From: a virus
Strand: one strand, 5' to 3'
Virus record (IMG/VR): IMGVR_UViG_3300030519_000035
Span: 1-31,495 of that record
Length of the DNA stretch: 31,495 nucleotides
Part shown: positions 24,944 through 31,495 of the stretch, in pieces
Numbering within the stretch: the stretch's first letter is position 1
Layout of the letters: each line of letters begins with the position of its first letter
The notes under the pieces: model-generated
Seen by the model: the letters and a program-made list of their open reading frames with translations, nothing else
Told to the model about the DNA's origin: nothing
Database searches by the model: none
Translations under genes and position numbers: made by a program

Positions 24944-24984
24944 CCTTCCGACCGAGGTCGGATCGTCCCCTTCGGAGATTACCG
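24944..24984. other. Palindromic hairpin between adhesin and lysis genes
   Basis: A 41-base gap holding TCCGACC (24947-24953), GA, then GGTCGGA (24956-24962), a perfect 7-bp inverted repeat with a 2-base centre, so a stable 6-bp hairpin with a 4-base loop. It lies between the esterase and the holin-like gene. The following bases, TCGTCCCCTT, are only partly T-rich, so it may be a weak terminator, an attenuator or a protein-binding palindrome. A GGAG ribosome site for the next gene is at about 24974-24977. Confidence 0.45.
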
Positions 24985-25263
24985 GTGCATGAGCCAATCG
25001 ACTGCCCGATCAACGTGCAGGTCGCCCAACTGCGTTCGGCGCAGGAGGAGGCGATCAGGCGCGTCGCAGCCTGCGAGCTGCAGGATGCGGTGAGCAGGAC
25101 CCGCATCGGCGCGCTTGAAGACAAAATCAGGCAGATGGTCCTCTCCGCCGAGTTCGAGCCGGTAAAATGGATGGTCTACGGCATCGTCAGCACGACGCTG
25201 GCGGCCGTGCTCACCGCCCTTGTAGCCGGCGTGCTGTCGAGCGCGCCGCGCCTGCTCCACTAA
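24985..25263 (+). CDS. XhlA-like holin/membrane protein of the lysis cassette
   Basis: A 92-residue protein starting with GTG after GGAG. The first 55 residues are hydrophilic and helical (VQVAQLRSAQEEAIRRVAACELQDAVSRTRIGALEDKIRQM), a likely coiled coil. They are followed by FEPVKWMVYGIVSTTLAAVLTALVAGVL, a single transmembrane segment with a PVK-x-x-VYG lead-in typical of XhlA-type hemolysin/holin proteins in phages. It would sit in the inner membrane with the coil in the cytoplasm and help time lysis or stabilise holin assemblies. Its place, just before the other lysis genes, supports this. Confidence 0.78.
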   Translation: MHEPIDCPINVQVAQLRSAQEEAIRRVAACELQDAVSRTRIGALEDKIRQMVLSAEFEPVKWMVYGIVSTTLAAVLTALVAGVLSSAPRLLH

Positions 25264-25282
25264 AACTCTGACGAGGCCCTCC

Positions 25283-25762
25283 ATGAAAAAGAAGCCGAGC
25301 TATCTTGAAGTCCTGCCGACGGCGCTGGCCTTGATCATGGTCTGGATGATGATCGGACTCGTTTTGTACTGGCTTGCTTATGCCCCGCCCGCGTTCAGCG
25401 GCGTGCTGCAGAACGCGGCGATCGACGAGGCCCTTGCGCCCGGCCAGCCCCTCCTGGTGCAGCGCAAGTTCTGCCTTAACTATGACGTGACACTGCGCGT
25501 CCATCGCGAGTTTCAGGACGGGGTGGTGTTTGGTCTGCCCGATATCATGACCACGATGCAGAGAGGCTGCCACGACATGACTGTTGAGATCGACGTGCCA
25601 CACTCGCTGCCGCCGGGTGCCTATCTTTATCGCGTTACAGTCGAGTACGATGCGACTCCGCTGCGCCGGCATGTGGTCCAGTTCCCCGACGTTCACTTCG
25701 TACTGGCTGATCAGAGCGGAGACGCGCCGGACCAGGCGACGCGTCTGACCCTCGGCTACTGA
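25283..25762 (+). CDS. One-pass membrane protein of unknown function in the lysis region
   Basis: A 159-residue protein. Residues 10-33 (VLPTALALIMVWMMIGLVLYWLAY) form one clear transmembrane or signal-anchor segment after a short Lys-rich start, so the rest should be periplasmic. The soluble part has a strand pattern (QPLLVQRKFCLNYDVTLRVHREF, GCHDMTVEIDVPHSLPPGAYLYRVTVEYD) resembling a small beta-sandwich, with two Cys residues that could pair. No lipobox or spanin-like Pro-rich features are seen. It lies between the XhlA-like gene and the endolysin, 20 and 8 bases from them. It may be a spanin substitute, a superinfection factor or a lysis regulator. I do not recognise the family. Confidence 0.7.
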   Translation: MKKKPSYLEVLPTALALIMVWMMIGLVLYWLAYAPPAFSGVLQNAAIDEALAPGQPLLVQRKFCLNYDVTLRVHREFQDGVVFGLPDIMTTMQRGCHDMTVEIDVPHSLPPGAYLYRVTVEYDATPLRRHVVQFPDVHFVLADQSGDAPDQATRLTLGY

Positions 25763-25770
25763 TCGCCGCC

Positions 25771-26322
25771 ATGTCGACATTCGAGAGTGCCTTCGCCCTG
25801 CTTGTGGGTCACGAAGGCGGCCTGTCGTTGGACCAGGCCGATCCAGGCAACTGGACCGGCGGCCGACCGGGCCAGGGAACCTGCCGCGGCACCAAATACG
25901 GTATCAGCGCGGCGGCGTATCCGGACATCGACATCGCCAACCTGACGGTCGATCAGGCCGCCGATATCTATCGGCGCGACTTTTGGAATCGCATCATGGG
26001 GGACTCGCTGCCGCCGCCGCTGGCGCTGCTCGTGTTCGACGCCGCGGTCAACAACGGCATTGCACGTGCCACGGAGTGGTTGCAGCAGGCAGCAGGTGCC
26101 GAGCCCGATGGCGTCATCGGGCCGGCGACCGCAAAGGCCGTGCAGCGCGCGGCACAGACGCAGGGCGGCGCGGCGCTATGCGCCGAGTTCCTCGCCCGGC
26201 GGCTGTCCTTCATGGCGTCGCTGCCCACCTGGCGGACCTTCGGCCTGGGCTGGGCCCGCCGGCTCTGCTCCCTGCCCTATCAATCGCTGACCATGACCGA
26301 GGGAGACCAGACTCATGGCTGA
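25771..26322 (+). CDS. Endolysin, GH108 N-acetylmuramidase with peptidoglycan-binding end
   Basis: A 183-residue protein. It has the signature of glycoside hydrolase family 108: FALLVGHEGGLSLDQADPGNWTGG with the catalytic Glu at residue 15, then CRGTKYGISAAAYPDIDIANLTVDQAADIYRRDFW and VFDAAVNNG. A C-terminal segment with PDGVIGPATAKAVQRAA fits the peptidoglycan-binding domain that accompanies this family. It cleaves the glycan backbone of the cell wall at the end of the phage cycle. No signal peptide or SAR anchor is visible, so it needs a holin to reach the wall. It overlaps the next gene by 8 bases. Confidence 0.93.
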   Translation: MSTFESAFALLVGHEGGLSLDQADPGNWTGGRPGQGTCRGTKYGISAAAYPDIDIANLTVDQAADIYRRDFWNRIMGDSLPPPLALLVFDAAVNNGIARATEWLQQAAGAEPDGVIGPATAKAVQRAAQTQGGAALCAEFLARRLSFMASLPTWRTFGLGWARRLCSLPYQSLTMTEGDQTHG

Positions 26323-26503
26323 TCCCGTGAAGTGTGCCATTGTTGCCGCCCATGCAGCGGCCGTCGCGCAGGCTGACATGCTTGGGCGGTCGGCCTCGGC
26401 GGAGGTGGGCAAGGCCGAAAACGTCGTTGCCAGGAACAAGCTGCTACTAATCGTGGCGGCGACCGGGTTTGTTGTAGGTGTTACATTCGCGCTGCTGATC
26501 TGA
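26315..26503 (+). CDS. Very small membrane protein, possible pinholin or lysis helper
   Basis: A 62-residue protein whose ATG lies 8 bases inside the end of the endolysin gene. The N-terminal 40 residues are Ala-rich and mildly charged (AIVAAHAAAVAQADMLGRSA). Residues 41-62 (NKLLLIVAATGFVVGVTFALLI) are one hydrophobic segment ending almost at the C-terminus. Size, location and membrane segment fit a small lysis protein, but no named family is recognised. It is followed by the non-coding palindromic region rather than directly by the next gene. Confidence 0.65.
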   Translation: MADPVKCAIVAAHAAAVAQADMLGRSASAEVGKAENVVARNKLLLIVAATGFVVGVTFALLI

Positions 26504-26686
26504 ACAGATCCATTGGCAAGTAGGGCGGATAAGCGAAGCGCCATCCGCCGATGCGGTGCGGCTGGCTGCAATGGCGGATGGCGCTTCGCTTATCCGCCCT
26601 ACATCCCCCGAACAACGTTTCGTCTCAATAATGGGATGCTGTGTCGCGTCGCCCTTCCATCACCCCCGCCGCAAACGGAGCACGCA
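26504..26686. other. Non-coding gap carrying a long inverted repeat
   Basis: A 183-base gap between the small membrane protein and the last holin gene, long for this tightly packed operon. It contains the inverted repeat at 26520-26602 and, near its right end, GGAG (26677-26680), the ribosome site of the next gene. The rest shows no open frame, RNA gene or promoter that I can support. Confidence 0.7.
26520..26602. repeat. Perfect 30-bp inverted repeat (REP/BIME- or MITE-like element)
   Basis: The left arm, bases 26520-26549 (GTAGGGCGGATAAGCGAAGC plus ten more bases), is an exact reverse complement of bases 26573-26602, with a 23-base centre. Within each arm GGCGGAT and ATCCGCC form a smaller 7-bp hairpin, so the element is a pair of palindromes facing each other. 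The arm resembles a dispersed GGCGGATAAGCGAAGCGCC-type repeat that I recall from intergenic regions of many proteobacteria. No target-site duplication was confirmed. Confidence 0.88.
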
Positions 26687-27286
26687 ATGCTGCCATTGAT
26701 CCCGCTGGCAATCTCGATCGCGCCGGAGATCGCCAAGTGGCTGTTCGGCGACAAGGCTGAGAAAACCACCGCCGCCGTGGCGCAGGCGGTGCAGGTGGTC
26801 ACCGGGGTTGACGTCAATGCCCCGAACGGCGCAGCCGCCGCGCAAGCCGCCTTGGCCGGCAAGCCGGAGCTTGCGGTACAGATGCGCACGCAGCTTGCGC
26901 AGATCGCGGCGGCCGCGGAGGCCGATGCGCACAAGACCGAGTTGGACCAGTTGCAGGCAATGCTGGCCGATACGGCGAGTGCACGCGCCCAGACGGTTGC
27001 CCTGGCCCTGGCAAAGTCGCCGATCGCATTCGGAGCGCCGCTGGTGTCTGTCGTGGTCCTGGTAACATTCGCAATTGTCATGACGGTGGCCATCACGCGC
27101 ACCATGCCGAGCGGGAGCGAAACAGTCCTGACGATGCTGCTGGGCTCGCTGGCGGCGATGGCAACATCGGTCGTGTCCTATTGGGTCGGCAGCAGCGCCG
27201 GATCGGCACGAAAAGACGAGCACTTCGCCAGGATCGTCGCCGGACGAGACGCGTCATCCTCCGTGGGGTCCTCCGCGGGCAGCTAG
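26687..27286 (+). CDS. Holin, GTA_holin_3TM-like
   Basis: A 199-residue protein, start at ATG 26687, six bases after GGAG. It opens PLIPLAISIAPEIAKWLFGDKAEKTTAAVAQAVQVVTGVD, a start typical of the 3TM holin family first noted in gene transfer agents and common in alphaproteobacterial prophages. A helical middle (AVQMRTQLAQIAAAAEADAHKTELDQLQAMLAD) is followed by two strong membrane segments, SPIAFGAPLVSVVVLVTFAIVMTVAI and VLTMLLGSLAAMATSVVSYWVG. It would open the inner membrane for the muramidase. It is the last phage gene; its stop is 25 bases from the convergent dnaE2 stop. Confidence 0.85.
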   Translation: MLPLIPLAISIAPEIAKWLFGDKAEKTTAAVAQAVQVVTGVDVNAPNGAAAAQAALAGKPELAVQMRTQLAQIAAAAEADAHKTELDQLQAMLADTASARAQTVALALAKSPIAFGAPLVSVVVLVTFAIVMTVAITRTMPSGSETVLTMLLGSLAAMATSVVSYWVGSSAGSARKDEHFARIVAGRDASSSVGSSAGS

Positions 27287-27311
27287 CCCGACTTTCCGAT
27301 CCTGCCGGTAC

Positions 27312-30300
27312 CTAGCGAAAATCGCGCGAGCGCGGAACGACCCGCTCGGCGCGCGGGTGGCGCGGTGCGCGGGGACGCGGCATCTCATCGGCTGGCGTGG
27401 CAATCGTCAGGACGGGTGCGTCCTCGATGATGCCGGCCATCGCGGCGCTGCGATCCTCAAGCTGCTCGGCGATGACGTGCACAATCCCTTCCGGACTGCG
27501 CTGCAGCTTGCCCCGCACCAGCAACAACGAACTGCCGAGGATCGCACGGCGGAACTGCTCCAGCATGCTGGACCAGACGACGATGTTGGCGATGCCGGTC
27601 TCGTCCTCGATGGTGCAGAACACGACGTTGCCGTTGCCCGGGCGCTGGCGCACCAGCACCACACCGGCAACGGCAACCGCGGTGCCGTCGCGCCCCGCCG
27701 TCGCTTCGGCGCAGCTCAGCACGCCTTCGCGGGAAAACTGCGCGCGCAGGAAGCGCATCGGGTGCGCCTTCAGCGACAGGCCGGCGGTCTGGTAATCGGC
27801 GATGACGTGCTCGCCCTGCGTCATCAACGGCAGCGACGCGGGTTTTACCGCAACCGGCTGGTGGGCAAACAAGGGCAGTGCAGCCGACAGGCCACGCACT
27901 TGCCAGAGCGCCTCCCGCCGATCCAGCCCCAGGCTGCGCATCGCATCGGCGTCCGCCAAGGCAACCAGCGCCGCATGCGGCAACCCCCAGCGCGCCAGAT
28001 CGGCAAAACTACCAGCACGATCCTTGACCAAAAGGTCCGCCCAGTCCTGGCGGAAGCCCGATATCAGACGGAACCCGAGCCGCAGCGTCCCCCCGTCCTC
28101 CATCGTGCAATCCCACAAGCTCGCGCAAACGTCGATGCCGCGCACGGTTACGCCATGGTCCCGCGCGTCCCGCACGATCTGCGCCGGCGCGTAGAACCCC
28201 ATCGGCTGCGAATTGAGCAGCGCGCAGGCGAACGCCGCCGGATGGTGGCACTTCAGCCAGGCCGAGATATAGACCAGCAGAGCAAAACTGGCAGCGTGGC
28301 TTTCCGGGAAGCCATACGTGCCAAAACCCTCGATCTGGCGGAAGCAGCGTTCGGCGAAGTCGCGCTCGTAGCCGCGCGCCACCATGCCCTCCACCATCTT
28401 GGCGAAGAAGCGATGGATGGTGCCGACGTGGCGAAACGTCGCCATGGCGCGGCGGAGCTGGTTGGCTTCCTCGGGCGTGAACCGCGCGGCCTCGATGGCG
28501 ATCCGCATCGCCTGCTCCTGGAACAGCGGCACGCCGAGCGTCTTGCCGAGCACGCGTTCCAGCTCATCGGGCGGCCCGTGCTCCGGTGACGGCGACGGGA
28601 GAAAGACCTCTTCCAGACCTTGGCGCCGGCGCAGATAGGGATGCACCATGTCGCCCTGGATCGGACCGGGGCGCACGATCGCCACCTCGATCACCAGGTC
28701 GTAGAATTCGCGCGGCTGCATCCGCGGCAGCATGTTGATCTGCGCACGCGATTCCACCTGGAACACGCCGATCGAATCGCCGCGCGATAACATCGTGTAG
28801 ACGACGGGATCGTCCTGCGGGATCTCGGCCAGATCGGTGACGCCGAGCAGCGCAAACGCCTTGCGCACGCAGGTCAGCATCCCGAGCGCCAGCACATCGA
28901 CCTTCATCAGGCCGAGCGTGTCGATGTCGTCCTTGTCCCATTCGATGAAGCTGCGCTCGTCCATGGCGGCGTTGCCGATCGGCACGGTCTCGTCCAGCCG
29001 GCCGCGCGTCAGCACGAAGCCGCCGACATGCTGCGACAGGTGACGCGGAAAGCCGACCAGGTCGCGGGCCAGACCGACCGTGCGGCGGATCACGGGGCTT
29101 GCGGGGTCCAGCCCGATTTCCACCAGGCTGTCGTCCGACCACAGTTCGTCTCCCGCGTGCCAGGATTGTGCGGCAAGCGCCGCCGTTACGTCCTCGGTCA
29201 GGCCAAGCGCCTTGCCCACTTCGCGGATGGCGCTTTTCGGCCGGTAGTGGATCACGGTGGCGGCAATGGCGGCGCGGTGGCGGCCGTAGCGGCGATAGAT
29301 GTACTGGATGACCTCCTCGCGCCGTTCGTGTTCGAAATCGACATCGATGTCGGGTGGCTCGCGCCGCTCGGCGGAGATGAACCGTTCGAACAGCAGGTTG
29401 ATCTTGGTCGGATCGACCGCCGTGACGCCGAGGCAGTAGCACACAGCGGAATTTGCCGCCGACCCACGTCCCTGGCACAGGATTTCCTGGCTGCGGGCAA
29501 AGCGCACGATGTCGTGCACCGTCAGGAAATAGCGCGCGTAGCCGAACTGGCCGATCAGGCGCAGCTCCTTGTCCAGCGTCCCGCGCACAGCGGCTGGGAT
29601 GCCGGCGGGATAGCGCGCGGCGGCACCCTCCCATGTCAGGTTGGCCAGGTGCTCGTCAGGGGTCAGGCCGGGCGGGACCGGCTCGTCCGGGTATTCGTAG
29701 GCAATCTCGTCCAGCGAAAACCCGCAGCGCGCGACGATCTCCTGCGTGCGCGCAATGGCGGCGGGAAAATCCTTGAACAGCCGCGCCATCTCGGCGGGCG
29801 CCTTGAGGTGGCGCTCGGCGTTGGGCTGCAGCGCCAGCCCCGCTTCGTCGATGCGGCAGCCGAGCCGGATGCAGGTCATCACGTCCTGCAGCGATCTTCG
29901 CTCCGGGGCGTGGTACAGCACGTCGTTGGTGGCGACCATCGGCAACGGCAAGTCGGCCAGCGCGCGCAGCCGGCGAGCGTCGTCCGCACGGTAGCGGCGG
30001 CTGGCGGCGAGATAGGCGCGGTCGCGAAAATCCCCTGCAATGCGCTGGATGTTTGTGCGGAAGGCCGCATCCGGCCGAGCCGGCGGCACCGCCAGCACAA
30101 TCTGGCCCTCGCCATGCGCCAACAGATCGTCGTAGGCCAGGAAACAGCGGTTGGTGGCCTTCGCCGCCTCGCCGGTATCGCCATTCGGCACGCGCCGCTT
30201 GCCCAAGGTCAGCAGGCGCGTCAGGCGCCCCCAGGCGGCACGATCCTGCGGATAGCACAGCAAATCCGGCGTGCTGTCCTGGAAGACCAGTCGCGCGCCG

Positions 30301-30503
30301 AGCACCAGGCGGATGCCGACCTGACGCGCCGCATCGTGCATGCGCACCACGCCGGCCACGGTGTTGCGGTCGGTGATGCCGATCGCGCCCAGCCCAAGCA
30401 CTGCGGCCATGGCCGCCAGTTCCTCCGCCCGCGAGGCACCGCGCAGGAAGGAGAAGGCGCTGGCAACCTGAAGCTCTGCGTACGACGCTACGCTACGGGT
30501 CAT
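27312..30503 (-). CDS. dnaE2: Error-prone DNA polymerase DnaE2
   Basis: A 1063-residue C-family DNA polymerase that works with ImuA/ImuB in SOS-induced mutagenic translesion synthesis. Domains in order: a PHP domain at the N-terminus ([42 protein letters not shown]), the palm with PDIDVDF at residues 384-390 holding the catalytic Asp residues, the [10 protein letters not shown] and [18 protein letters not shown] segments, the fingers with [19 protein letters not shown] and [13 protein letters not shown]-like residues, and an OB domain near the end ([35 protein letters not shown]). It ends PRSRDFR, close to the usual SRDFH end of DnaE2, so the 3' end is intact. The start ATG overlaps the imuB stop (ATGA). 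A longer in-frame start would lie inside imuB and is not needed. Confidence 0.96.
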   Translation of the reverse strand: MTRSVASYAELQVASAFSFLRGASRAEELAAMAAVLGLGAIGITDRNTVAGVVRMHDAARQVGIRLVLGARLVFQDSTPDLLCYPQDRAAWGRLTRLLTLGKRRVPNGDTGEAAKATNRCFLAYDDLLAHGEGQIVLAVPPARPDAAFRTNIQRIAGDFRDRAYLAASRRYRADDARRLRALADLPLPMVATNDVLYHAPERRSLQDVMTCIRLGCRIDEAGLALQPNAERHLKAPAEMARLFKDFPAAIARTQEIVARCGFSLDEIAYEYPDEPVPPGLTPDEHLANLTWEGAAARYPAGIPAAVRGTLDKELRLIGQFGYARYFLTVHDIVRFARSQEILCQGRGSAANSAVCYCLGVTAVDPTKINLLFERFISAERREPPDIDVDFEHERREEVIQYIYRRYGRHRAAIAATVIHYRPKSAIREVGKALGLTEDVTAALAAQSWHAGDELWSDDSLVEIGLDPASPVIRRTVGLARDLVGFPRHLSQHVGGFVLTRGRLDETVPIGNAAMDERSFIEWDKDDIDTLGLMKVDVLALGMLTCVRKAFALLGVTDLAEIPQDDPVVYTMLSRGDSIGVFQVESRAQINMLPRMQPREFYDLVIEVAIVRPGPIQGDMVHPYLRRRQGLEEVFLPSPSPEHGPPDELERVLGKTLGVPLFQEQAMRIAIEAARFTPEEANQLRRAMATFRHVGTIHRFFAKMVEGMVARGYERDFAERCFRQIEGFGTYGFPESHAASFALLVYISAWLKCHHPAAFACALLNSQPMGFYAPAQIVRDARDHGVTVRGIDVCASLWDCTMEDGGTLRLGFRLISGFRQDWADLLVKDRAGSFADLARWGLPHAALVALADADAMRSLGLDRREALWQVRGLSAALPLFAHQPVAVKPASLPLMTQGEHVIADYQTAGLSLKAHPMRFLRAQFSREGVLSCAEATAGRDGTAVAVAGVVLVRQRPGNGNVVFCTIEDETGIANIVVWSSMLEQFRRAILGSSLLLVRGKLQRSPEGIVHVIAEQLEDRSAAMAGIIEDAPVLTIATPADEMPRPRAPRHPRAERVVPRSRDFR

Positions 30504-31495
30504 GCGAACAGGCCGTGCATGTACCAGCGCGGGGTCTCCCCGCTGCGGTAGAGACCGGCACGGAAGATCCAGAACCGCGCGCCCTCGGTGTCTTCCACGC
30601 GGTAATAGTCGCGAACCAGATCGGTCTCCGGCCGCGCCCCGCCCGGCTGGCGGCGCCACCACTCGGCGGCGATGCGCTCGGGACCGGCGGCGGCGCGCAC
30701 GCGATGCGGGGCACCGCGCCAGCGGAAGATGATCGGCGGGTCGTCCGGCACGGGTGCGGTGGCCTCGATCGGCTCCGGCCGGCGCAGCAGGCGGATCGGC
30801 CGCGGCAGCTTGGGATCGGCGACCCAGGCAGGCTGCGCAGCCAGCAGGGGCGGGACGCGCTGCACCGCGCGCTCCGGCACATGACTGGCGTGCGGGGCGG
30901 CACGCCAGACGCGCTCGGGGCCAAGCCGGTTGGCCAGGCGGTCCACCGTCGTCGCCAACTGCCCCACTCCGTCCGGCGCGGCCAGCGACGATAGCTGCGG
31001 CGCCGGCATCGGGACCACGTCATCGGCTTCCAGCGTCATCGCCTCTACGCCGAAGCCCGGATCGACCGTGTCGAGCTTTTCCCCCAGCAGACGTGCCAGA
31101 TAGGCAGCCTCGCGCACCGGCTGCGCTGTGCCGACGCCGATCTGCGGCACCACCCCGTCCACCCGAAAGAACCGTGCGGTAACGCGCTGCACGCCGCTGT
31201 GCTGGTCCGCGAGGCGCCGGCACAGGCGTTCGGCCAGCAGGGTCAGGGCGCGGGTCAGGTCCTCCGGCGTGCCGATCGGGTCGGCGAAGGCGACGCGCTC
31301 GAACCAGTCGATCGGCGTGCGCGGCCAGGCGATCGCCTCCGCTGCCGCGCCCAGCGCCTGGTCCAGCCGCAGCACGGGCGCCGAACCGAACCGCGCGGTG
31401 ATGTCGCCGCGCGGCAGGCGCAGCAGGTCGCGGACCTGGCGGATGCCGAGGCGGCGGAGCCCGGCCACGGTGCGGGGATCGAGCCGCAACAGGGC
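30500..31495 (-). CDS. imuB: ImuB, C-terminal part (5' end outside window)
   Basis: The frame is open through the window end, so only the last 331 codons are seen. ImuB is a catalytically inactive Y-family polymerase homologue that bridges DnaE2 and the beta clamp in the SOS mutasome. Visible parts are the helix-hairpin region [33 protein letters not shown], a little-finger-like part with [25 protein letters not shown], and the characteristic C-terminus [37 protein letters not shown]. The palm lies outside the window. The last base pairs overlap the dnaE2 start by 4 bases, so the two are one operon, normally with imuA upstream and a LexA box before it (not in this window). Confidence 0.95.
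   Translation of the reverse strand, partial: ALLRLDPRTVAGLRRLGIRQVRDLLRLPRGDITARFGSAPVLRLDQALGAAAEAIAWPRTPIDWFERVAFADPIGTPEDLTRALTLLAERLCRRLADQHSGVQRVTARFFRVDGVVPQIGVGTAQPVREAAYLARLLGEKLDTVDPGFGVEAMTLEADDVVPMPAPQLSSLAAPDGVGQLATTVDRLANRLGPERVWRAAPHASHVPERAVQRVPPLLAAQPAWVADPKLPRPIRLLRRPEPIEATAPVPDDPPIIFRWRGAPHRVRAAAGPERIAAEWWRRQPGGARPETDLVRDYYRVEDTEGARFWIFRAGLYRSGETPRWYMHGLFA

Noticed and set aside
26504-26686. tRNA or small RNA gene in the gap
   Set aside because: The fold is explained by the inverted repeat; no cloverleaf or tRNA T-loop motif is seen.
1-27286. Tailocin or gene transfer agent instead of a prophage
   Set aside because: Terminase, portal, scaffold-like and capsid genes are all present, so a headless tailocin is unlikely. 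A gene-transfer-agent nature cannot be tested without the early region; only the 3TM holin hints at it, and that family is also common in prophages.
27276-27290. CGGGC-AGCTA-GCCCG hairpin at the phage-dnaE2 junction as a terminator
   Set aside because: The stem is only 5 bp and is followed by ACTTTCC rather than a T run; it is too weak to call, though a bidirectional stop signal would be expected here.
29028-30551. 507-residue plus-strand open frame opposite dnaE2
   Set aside because: Antisense shadow of the firmly identified dnaE2; composition is His/Gln/Arg-rich as expected for a high-GC complement frame.

Overview
The window is GC-rich and almost fully coding. It reads as the late (structural and lysis) half of a contractile-tailed prophage, roughly 1-27286 on the + strand, followed by a chromosomal DNA-repair operon, 27312-31495 on the - strand. 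The host is most likely an alphaproteobacterium. The imuB-dnaE2 pair is typical of that class, and several phage proteins look to me like those of Acetobacteraceae/Rhodospirillales prophages; this placement is recalled from family style, not searched.

Layout of the phage part: the C-terminal part of the large terminase (cut by the window start), portal, a scaffold-like protein and the major capsid protein; a set of small head and head-tail proteins (3910-6050); a small pre-sheath protein, tail sheath and tail tube; tail assembly chaperone G with a -1 frameshifted G-T form; a small tail protein; an unusual proline-rich protein where the tape measure belongs; the baseplate and hub genes (N-like, X, D, V spike, W/gp25, J, I). 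Next comes an extended adhesin region (14895-24943). It has a glycine-rich fibre, a small accessory protein, a fibre-tail adaptor, two large fibres that share an N-terminal anchor, and a tail protein carrying an SGNH esterase-like domain. The lysis genes close the operon: an XhlA-like holin, an unknown one-pass membrane protein, a GH108 muramidase, a very small membrane protein, and a 3TM GTA-type holin. Genes are packed tightly, many with ATGA/GTGA overlaps, which suggests one long translationally coupled late transcript. The gene order is closest to the Mu/P2 style of myophage.

The host part holds dnaE2 (complete) and the C-terminal part of imuB, overlapping by 4 bases, the usual SOS mutasome arrangement. 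The last phage gene and dnaE2 converge, with only 25 bases between their stop codons, so the prophage border lies in that gap or in the 3' end of dnaE2.

Most noteworthy: a textbook frameshift signal (GGGAAAC, 5-nt spacer, two-part stem-loop) in the tail chaperone gene; a short, proline-rich candidate tape measure; a swappable-looking adhesin module set; an esterase tail protein; and a perfect 30-bp inverted repeat inserted inside the lysis region. No integrase, repressor, replication gene, tRNA, CRISPR array or complete insertion sequence is visible.
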